From: Saccoglossus kowalevskii
Taxonomy: Eukaryota; Hemichordata; Enteropneusta; Harrimaniidae
DNA: 13,821 nt
Reading direction: 5' to 3'
NCBI RefSeq assembly: GCF_000003605.2
Contig: NW_003158726.1
Span: 241,949-255,769 of the forward strand
Within the stretch, counting starts at the first letter, position 1, and each line of letters begins with the position of its first letter. Shown one piece after another: positions 7,848 to 13,821 of the stretch. The position numbers were made by a program, and so were the translations under genes. The notes under the pieces are model-generated. The model saw only the letters and a list, made by a program, of their open reading frames with translations. It was not told where the DNA came from and made no database searches.

Positions 7848-8358
7848 CAGTTGTGAGTATTTGTAGATCCTTGGTGTAGAGGGTTTGATAATATTGTAAT
7901 CAAAAATGATGGTTTTCAGTAAAGAAAACAAACACTTCAAGTGAAAAAAGTGAATAGTCTTTTTATACGTACATTGCATTTTGCATAAACCATAAACCAT
8001 TTTGGGTTATAAAGTGCATAAGTATTCATAGCATTATTGTATCTTTTTGGATATTGACTCAGAATAAGAAAATTGCAATAAAAATAAATTACTAAAAATG
8101 ATAAAATAGAAAAAAGGAAATTTACTTTATTTTGGGGCAGCTGGTAGTTTTTTTATGTGATTGATACTGAAATAGTTTTAACATGCGAATTGTTTGTAAA
8201 GAATTATTGATCGCTATCTCATCAACTATTTTATTATAATCGTGATGTCATGTTTAATTTCTTCTAGTGGAAAAATAATCTGGTGTGAGATGTGAGCTGT
8301 AACAATGTAGAATTCTCAGGTTTTGTTGTGAGTGAGAGAAACATGGGAAAAACGTTTT
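7848..8358. other. Unassigned non-coding stretch
   Basis: A-rich on the plus strand around 8060-8120. A 76-codon minus frame at 7770-8000 has no recognisable domain. No RNA or mobile element is supported. Confidence 0.45.
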
Positions 8359-8660
8359 GATGAAGTGGGAGGGATAGAAAAAACTGGTGTTTTGATGGAG
8401 TGGGAGGGATAGAAAAAACTGGTGTTTTGATGGAGTGGGAGGGATAGAAAAAACTGGTGTTTTGATGGAGTGGGATGGATGGAAAAAACTAGTGTTTTGA
8501 TGGACTGGGATGGATGGAAAAAATGGTGTTTTTATCGAGTGGGATGGATGGAAAAAGAAAGACATTTTGATTGAGTAGGATGGATAGAAAAAAAAGGTGT
8601 TTCGATGGAGTGGGAAGGGGGTAGGAATGATGGAGAAAACTTGTGTTTGGATGTGGGTGG
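8359..8660. repeat. 35-bp purine-rich minisatellite, about eight units
   Basis: The unit is GATGGAGTGGGAGGGATAGA followed by an AAAAACTGGTGTTTT tail. Unit starts are at 8359, 8394, 8429, 8464, 8499, 8533, 8569 and 8604, with a faint ninth at about 8649. The first three are almost identical. From 8464 the GAGGGATAG core becomes GATGGATGG, and from 8533 lengths shift to 36, 35 and 45 bp. The plus strand is strongly G/A-rich. All three minus-strand frames stay open for long stretches; they give 144- and 72-codon frames rich in Ser, Phe, His and Pro, which are products of the array and not genes. Confidence 0.95.
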
Positions 8661-9188
8661 GAGCAACAGAGAAACAGATCACTGACATGTGGGTCAGGGT
8701 ACTTCATTTATCTACACTCAATGCCTTCCTTGACTATTCTTTCCAATTTAAGTTTGGTATAAACCAACACAGCATAGATGATATGACACCCAAACATGGC
8801 TGTTGTAGATTACACTAATGATCTTGGACAAAACCTGCTGGAATCCTTTCCTTGTTTAACCAGGCTGTTTTCTATTAGCTTTGTAGTTTGCAGGCCTTGT
8901 GAGGTTAACAAAGTTTATGATAAATAAATAGTACTCAGCCAGAACATAATATTGACAGTGGATAAGGGTTAAATCATAGATTTTATAGATTTTATAAAAG
9001 AAAAAAAACCCACAACCAGTCTACTCTTGATGCTTCCATAGGTGAGTAACTTCAGTTTCCATGGAAATGGCTTATCTTTTGAAATCTCAATGAGTAGACA
9101 AGGTAGCATAGAAGACTTTGATGTGAAACAATTTCCAATAATGAATTCATAATACTGAAAACCACTTTGATTTCCCGTGATTCAGTGA
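8661..9188. other. Unassigned non-coding stretch
   Basis: Contains a tiny direct repeat, ATAGATTTTAT twice near 8977-8996, followed by an A-run. GTTTCCATGGAAAT at 9055-9068 is a near-palindrome that weakly resembles an X-box. No gene is supported. Confidence 0.4.
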
Positions 9189-9389
9189 GAATCAAACAAT
9201 TTTGTAGTGAAAATTTCTCTGTAGTTCTACACAACAGCGACTGCCAGCGACTACCACGAAATTTTGTTTTCGCTAATGCCATAAAAAAATCAACTCGCAA
9301 AAATATATAGAAGTAAATTTCGCAGTACAACAAAAACCATTAACAAATTAATCATTTATGTAAATAATGACATAAGTTTACTTCACAGT
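9189..9389 (-). mobile_element. Possible MITE remnant with CGAAATTT/GCGAAAA motifs
   Basis: Read on the minus strand this begins TACTGTGAAGTAAACTTATG (from 9389). It then carries TACTGCGAAATTTACTTC, ATTAGCGAAAAC and AAATTTCGTGG, and approaches TACAGAGAAATTTTCACTAC near 9200-9220. The TACTGT start and the GCGAAA motifs resemble the TACTGT families here, but the interior does not align with them. GTCGCTG occurs twice in a row with a GCA spacer. The left boundary is uncertain. A 93-codon minus frame at 9052-9333 crosses it and is not a gene. Confidence 0.35.
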
Positions 9390-9398
9390 AAAACAAAA

Positions 9399-9615
9399 CT
9401 TTTCACCACCAGTTTCCTCTTTTCATCACAAAAAAGCTCTGTTTATATTCTGCACTTTTTCTTCAGAAGAAAATTTTTTGAGTAAGAACTGAAAATTGAT
9501 TCAAATTTTGTCTGTTGGCTCCAAATTTAGAGTTCCTTTCAAGAAATATCTAGAAAATATAGGAAAAAAGTGCAGAAAAATTTGGGCCAGAAAGTCTGGT
9601 GGTGAAACGGGTTGA
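9399..9615 (-). mobile_element. CACCACCAG-family MITE, copy 3 (minus)
   Basis: Reverse-oriented copy with well-kept ends: CTTTTCACCACCAG at 9399-9412 and CTGGTGGTGAAACG at 9596-9609, 13 of 14 bp paired. The interior has CAAATTTTGTCTGTTGGCTC, AAGAAATATCTAGAA and TTTGGGCCAGAAAGTCTGG, in the same order as copies 2 and 4 read on the minus strand. It is shorter (about 217 bp) because of internal deletions around 9435-9475. The outer right flank reads GGGTTGAC, close to GGGTTAA. Part of a 70-codon minus frame (9501-9713) lies in it and translates to SPPDFLAQI, the same peptide string found in copy 4. This shows the frame is repeat-derived. Confidence 0.9.
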
Positions 9616-9761
9616 CATGGATAAACACATGATATGAAATCAATAAGTTGCTGTCTTACACCTGGGTAAAATATTCTTAACTGTATTAACCCACAAGGGT
9701 CTGACAGACTCAAACACCACCATCGTACAGGAAGTTGGGAACTAAGTTGACATGAAATTGA

Positions 9762-9792
9762 AATTTAAGTGAAACCATTTTCACTTTAAATT
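9762..9792. repeat. Short hairpin
   Basis: AATTTAAGTGAAA at 9762-9774 pairs with TTTCACTTTAAATT at 9779-9792 over a CCAT loop. It has 13 pairs and one bulged T. It is too short for a microRNA precursor. It may be a worn foldback end or chance. Confidence 0.5.
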
Positions 9793-9878
9793 GTTTTCTT
9801 GTGACAACGAACTTTAGAATGAATCTGGGTGTCAGTTTGTGAAGGAGTAGAATTCCATCTTGAGTGGTTATTTGGAAT

Positions 9879-9901
9879 CTCATCATTTTACTGATGATGA
9901 G
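9879..9901. repeat. Short perfect hairpin
   Basis: CTCATCAT at 9879-9886 and ATGATGAG at 9894-9901 are perfect inverted arms of 8 bp around a 7-base loop. There is no T-run after it and no gene before it, so no role can be given. Confidence 0.4.
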
Positions 9902-10221
9902 AAGGAATTACATTACACTGTCATGTTTCTTCTCAGTGGATAGTTTTGATGAGAACTGTCTGCTTTATGTTCATGTATGATTTTCATACATGGCTTTCCC
10001 AGTAAATACAGTTGTTACATTGTGTCCATCAGATTTGATAAATTAATATTACAAAATGTATCTTTTTTGGAAGATTTGAAATGGCAGTATGTGTTTACTT
10101 GTCATTTGCATATATTTAGCATGTGTGTGTGCAAAGCACACAAGGGAGATGATGAGTTTGGTGTGTCTGTGTGTATGTCTATCTATTTGACTTTATGTAA
10201 GAAAAATCTCCAAAGCTTCTG
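9902..10221. other. Unassigned stretch with a GT-rich patch
   Basis: ATGTGTGTGTGC at about 10121-10132 and GGTGTGTCTGTGTGTATG near 10160-10177 form an interrupted GT-rich patch. An 81-codon frame at 9977-10222 runs through it and has no recognisable domain. Confidence 0.4.
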
Positions 10222-10465
10222 AGCAAGTTTTTATATGGTTCTATGCAGACATGGTTAAATTTTGAAGTCATGACTTTGTACATCATACCTAATTCGCTCA
10301 TTAACTACCTCATTTCAGCCTGTGTAAGCAAAATCTTTGGTACATGGATTTCTTGGGCGAATGACGAACTTGATTAGTTTTGGAACCATGGCTGTGCATA
10401 TTAAGTAGCTAATTTGCATACTGTCTCATTTCAGCCTGTCTAAGCAAAATCTTAAAGACTTCAGA
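10222..10465 (+). repeat. Two-copy direct duplication, about 116 bp
   Basis: CTCATTTCAGCCTGTGTAAG plus CAAAATCTT at 10309-10337 returns at 10425-10453 with one base changed in 29. Upstream of each, weaker similarity continues (TTTGAAGTCATGACTTTGTACAT against TTTGGAACCATGGCTGTGCATAT, then AATTCGCTCAT against AATTTGCAT). The unit is therefore about 116 bp and the outer limits are approximate. The uneven conservation is odd: the 29-bp core is far better kept than the rest. Confidence 0.7.
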
Positions 10466-10664
10466 TCAGATTTTGATTAAATTTGCTATATATTAGTGTT
10501 GAGCATCTGCTGGCTGATTATCCTAGCCTCTAATACCATTGCTCCTTCACTGACTGTTGAAAATTTTGTATTTCATAGATACATTGTATTTTTTTTCACA
10601 TATATTCCATATTCACTTGGGAGCTTTGCTGAGTTTAACTTTACTTATGTGAGTTTGTTTTCCA
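10466..10664. other. Short non-coding stretch before the foldback element
   Basis: It includes most of a 76-codon frame (10496-10726) that ends inside the foldback element. The peptide is hydrophobic and of no known family. No gene is called. Confidence 0.4.
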
Positions 10665-10877
10665 ATACTGTAGAATACTTTAATTTCGCTTGGAATTTAT
10701 TTTCGCTATTTTCGCTGAAAGGATGATTCCATGAAAATATAATCCAGCGAATATATTTTTTTCCCTATATTTCACATTAAACTCATCAAAAATCAGTGAA
10801 AATAAATTCCATACAAAATACCCCAAAAGCCTTCTAGCGAAAATTAATTCCAGCGAAAATAAAGTATTCCACAGTAT
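10665..10877. mobile_element. Foldback MITE with about 43-bp inverted arms
   Basis: The left arm at 10665-10707 starts ATACTGTAGAATACTTTAAT and ends in TTTATTTTCGCT. The right arm at 10836-10877 ends AAAGTATTCCACAGTAT. The arms pair at about 38 of 43 positions. The inside repeats the same motif: GTGAAAATAAATTCCA at about 10797-10812 is another inverted copy of TGGAATTTATTTTC at 10691-10704. The ends can be read as TA-CTGT...ACAG-TA, which fits a TA target duplication (10666-10667 and 10875-10876). The TACTGT start and TTTATTTTCGC motif resemble the other TACTGT elements here. There is no coding capacity. Confidence 0.85.
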
Positions 10878-12120
10878 ACAAAATGCAACACTACAACCTT
10901 AGTTATTTTTGTTTTGTTTTCAAATAAATGAATAAAATGGAATTGTGTTCGATCTTTAGAATATTGGAAAGCAGCTGTTCACATGTTGCTGAAAAGCAAA
11001 AAAATAGCTTTTATTCAAAGTAGGATAATCATTTTGACCATCTTAACTGCTGATTTCTATATCACATAATAAACCCCTCTAAGATTTAAAAAAAATAAAT
11101 ACTGTGGTTGTAGCCGTGTTAAACAAGCATCTGAAAACTATCTTATACACAGTAAGTGGATGGCTTGTGATTAATTGATATAGATGGGAAATTTCCAGTC
11201 AATAACATTTCTCTGTGGCAGGGAAAACTCAGGAGGTGGTAATGAACTTCAATAAATTGAATTACCGCTCTCACCTATAGCTTTGTTTTCCTGTACATTA
11301 AGATATATTGTGTGGTTAGTCTTGTAGATTGATTCCAATTATGACAAAGGTGAGACGTGTATGTTAGAAACACTTGTGAAGGAAACGTTTCATGTGGATC
11401 TGTACAGATGGATTTCTTTGAAAAGTGTTTTTGTAATCGTGATTGATGACAGTGAGTGGGTGTGTCATCTCAATTTCTGAAAGTGATAAAAAGTGAATTG
11501 ACAAGTTTTCAATGAAACTGATTGGAAAGTGTTAAAGCAAATCGTGCATGATACTGAAGAAAGAGAATTTGAAGTCGCCAAATACAATTAAGCTGATATT
11601 TATGTAAAGTTAACGAGTAGGAGGATGCTGTATTGACCTCAATTCTGTCGTAAGTCCTCCTAATCCCTGTTTAGATTTCAACATTTTTATGATGACTTAA
11701 CAATTGTGACAGCTTTTCTTTCTTTGAATGCATGTCTGATATTTCTAATAACCGTATTATATTCATTCATTTCCAGTGACTGTTTCAAATCACGTTAATC
11801 TCAGAAATAAAATGTCTTTGATATATTGCATGTCAGATCCTGGCAGGTGAACACAGTAAATATTTTATTTAATCTTATTGAAATTGACTTAATCCTTATA
11901 TAATTTTGTGTAATTGTGATGTTTTGTTAAACTGATTTCATAGCTTTTCACTGTGCATATACATTCAGTGATGTATTTCCACTCGACTGTGAATATGCCT
12001 TGCAGTATCTCCTGAGAAAATAGAAGAGTTGCCTTTTCCCCAGTGAAATGTCATTAATATCACTATGGTATGTAGTGAATTATTCAAGAAAAGTACGGAA
12101 TGGAAGTAATATGGATATGG
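10878..12120. other. Unassigned stretch of low repeat content
   Basis: No supported gene, repeat or RNA in about 1.2 kb. The sequence is of ordinary complexity and has no partner in the window. This and the following kilobase are the best places to look for conserved non-coding DNA by genome comparison. Confidence 0.4.
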
Positions 12121-12133
12121 GGGTCAGAGGTCA
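12121..12133 (+). promoter_or_regulatory. DR1 nuclear-receptor-like site (candidate)
   Basis: GGGTCA at 12121-12126 and AGGTCA at 12128-12133 form a direct repeat with one spacer base, the DR1 layout bound by HNF4 and RXR-type receptors. Only the first base departs from a perfect AGGTCA pair. The motif is seen directly. Binding and a target gene are unknown. Confidence 0.3.
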
Positions 12134-12608
12134 AGTAAACACTCTTAGCCTAGTATTTAATGTTATAAATTGAAGTGGAGAGTACATGGACAATAATTGG
12201 GCAAACATTCATGGTTTTCTTGTGTCATTACTGTCAATCAAACCAAGTATATCTAAACAAACGTCTTTTTTCTTGTAGCTCGGTTTATTGATAGCGTAAT
12301 ACATGAAGTGCCCCATTATGGCTGCTGTCTCTGAGCTGTAGTGAGAAAAAACAAACATGCGCTAGGACAAATCTGTTAGTAAACTTGCATTGAATCCCGG
12401 AAGATTTATGCAAATGTATTTGAATCAAGAAAACAGGGTGTAGACAGATTGTGCCATTAAAAATCATTAATCTCCACTGTTTCTCAGACTAAAAGTCCTG
12501 CTATAAATCAAGTCAAGCACTAATGTACATGACTTGGTGCTATCTTTGAGAAGAAGCCCTAATTACTCTTGCTTTCTTTAATTGCAATTTAACGACTTTC
12601 TCCCATTA
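12134..12608. other. Unassigned non-coding stretch
   Basis: It includes a 60-codon minus frame at 12285-12467 with no recognised domain. No repeat of this window is found here. Confidence 0.4.
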
Positions 12609-12735
12609 ATTGCCATAGCAATAAGGTATGTTTCCATAACAACAAATGGTTTGAGATGATCTTGTAGGAGTTGTTGGCTTCTTTAAACTGACTTGTAAGT
12701 ACAGGCTTCTTTCGTGATACTGTTGCCATGGTTAC
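12609..12735. promoter_or_regulatory. Cluster of three RFX X-box-like motifs
   Basis: ATTGCCATAGCAAT (12609-12622) has perfect ATTGC/GCAAT half-sites and departs from the X-box GTNRCCATRGYAAC only at its two outermost bases. GTTTCCATAACAAC (12630-12643) starts 21 bp later and has two mismatches. GTTGCCATGGTTAC (12722-12735) has one mismatch. RFX factors bind such sites in promoters and enhancers of ciliary and other genes. No transcription start or exon is visible nearby, so a distal or intronic element is the only reading that makes sense. The cluster could still be chance. Confidence 0.3.
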
Positions 12736-12907
12736 CTGTCTCAGTCTCCTGATAGAAAACTGTTCTCGATCTTCATTGCTTCATCAATGATGATATTTCT
12801 TGTGGGAGATAAATATTCTCTGTCTAGTTTTGCTACATTGTACCATTACAACTTACTGGCAGTTTGTGCCATGTATTAAGAGTAGTTACTGTGTAGAAGA
12901 ACTAGTT

Positions 12908-13150
12908 TTAACATTTTCACCACCAGACTTTCTCGCCCAAATTTGTCTGTACCTTTTTCTTTCATTCTGCAATATTTCTAGAAATGAATCCTAATTTTGG
13001 AGCCAACAGACAAAATTTGAGTCAGTAATCAGTTTTCACTCAAAACATTTTACTATTTTTGTCAAAATTTCTGAGGGAAAGTGCAGATTATAAACAGGAC
13101 TATTTTGTGAATTTGTGATGAAAAGAGGGAACTGGTGGTGAAAAGGTAAA
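12908..13150 (+). mobile_element. CACCACCAG-family MITE, copy 4
   Basis: This is the best preserved copy (about 243 bp). ATTTTCACCACCAG at 12913-12926 faces CTGGTGGTGAAAAG at 13132-13145, with 13 of 14 bp paired. Inside are ACTTTCTCGCCCAAATTTGT, CAATATTTCTAGAA, GGAGCCAACAGACAAAATTT, AAGTGCAGATTATAAACAGG and GACTATTTTGTGAATTTGTG. All have counterparts in copies 1-3. The left flank reads TTAAC and the right flank GTAAAGTTAA. There is no protein. The end of a 64-codon frame (12800-12994) reads through it and shares the SPPDFLAQI peptide with copy 3, which confirms common descent at DNA level. Confidence 0.9.
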
Positions 13151-13821
13151 GTTAATTTGAAAAACGACTTCTTTTGAATTTAGAGACTGTGATGTAACAG
13201 AGTATGAAATATTTCCATATGTTATGGTCTCAACCTGGCGTTTATTCGTGGGGTATGGAAGTTATTTCCAGGAATATTGTGTTTGTATCCTGTGGCTGCA
13301 TTTTCATGGATATACCACATGCACTACCCGGTTCATTTATGTAATTTGTTGTGCAAGTACTTAAAATTATTGCACATGTCTAATCTGCAACTTTTTAGTT
13401 ATTTCATTGTTTATGCAAAAAACTTACTTGTTATTCAAATATGCAAATTGTGACATTCTGCAATATATTTGCCATGTCAAAATGCATTCTGGCAATTCAT
13501 TAACCTATCAGTGTCAGACAATAACAATGTTATTTCATAGCAAATGACTGAATTATCCAATTGTACATGTGTGATAATAGTATGAGTGTGATGTAAAAGT
13601 TACTTTTAGTCACAAAAGTGATGATAAAGTACATTTTCCTGCTGTCACAAAGTTTTCCCACATGTTGCGGAAGCTTGATGCCAAGTTTGAAAACTTTGTG
13701 AACTTTTTTAGCAATTTGCTATCTTTTTACAGCTGTTGAGTTTCTTCTGATCATTAATTTCTGTTTTTTTATTATTTTGAAGCAATTTGCATTATTTTTA
13801 ATAATTTTAGAAAATATCATG
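13151..13821. other. Unassigned non-coding stretch
   Basis: AT-rich sequence to the window end, with repeated ATGCAAA-type strings near 13413-13447 but no array. No gene, RNA or mobile element is supported. Confidence 0.45.

Noticed and set aside
8254-8688. 144-codon minus-strand open frame rich in Ser, Phe, His and Pro
   Set aside because: It follows the 35-bp minisatellite; the unit has no stop on that strand, so a long frame arises automatically. There is no domain or flanking gene structure.
9501-9713. 70-codon minus frame and 64-codon plus frame (12800-12994) sharing the peptide SPPDFLAQI
   Set aside because: The shared peptide is translation of the CACCACCAG MITE end in the same phase, not a protein family.
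9762-9792. microRNA precursor
   Set aside because: The stem is only 13 bp with a 4-base loop, well under precursor length.
11187-11196. GGAAATTTCC, a perfect palindrome fitting a relaxed kappaB pattern
   Set aside because: A single 10-bp match in AT-rich DNA with no gene nearby; too weak to list.

Overview
The window looks like a gene-poor, AT-rich stretch of an animal nuclear genome, either intergenic or deep intronic. I found no convincing protein-coding gene, no intact tRNA or rRNA and no CRISPR array. All open frames are short (144 codons or fewer) and lack recognisable domains. The longer ones either run through tandem repeats or are chance frames over transposon debris. The repeat types (tRNA-derived SINE, short terminal-inverted-repeat elements, an element with a roughly 157-bp core tandem repeat and hairpin ends) fit a marine invertebrate. 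I favour a lophotrochozoan, probably a bivalve or other mollusc. That assignment is inference from repeat style, not from a gene.

Layout: 26-215 is a worn 27-28-bp tandem repeat. Copies of a TACTGT-ended MITE lie at 806-990, 4648-4832 and 6188-6367, all in the same orientation. A second MITE family, with CACCACCAG terminal repeats, has four copies: 1507-1755 and 12908-13150 on the plus strand, 3226-3523 and 9399-9615 on the minus strand. A SINE-like element with Pol III A and B boxes begins near 2598. Two clean minisatellites lie at 4083-4283 (39-bp unit) and 8359-8660 (35-bp unit). A composite element at 5026-5695 has inverted ends, three and a half 157-bp units and hairpins near both ends. 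It resembles bivalve pearl elements and Helitron-like non-autonomous elements. A foldback MITE with arms of about 43 bp is at 10665-10877, and a 116-bp two-copy duplication is at about 10222-10465.

The stretches between repeats (notably 6368-8358 and 10878-12907) are lower in repeats. They hold only weak candidate regulatory motifs: three RFX X-box-like sites within 127 bp at 12609-12735, a DR1 nuclear-receptor-like site at 12121-12133, and a CCAAT plus CRE-like pair at 2375-2390. No genes act together here. The history visible is mostly non-autonomous transposon insertion, decay and local tandem amplification. I saw no new enzymatic or defence system. The most useful leads are the repeat families, which can be defined from several copies inside this one window.
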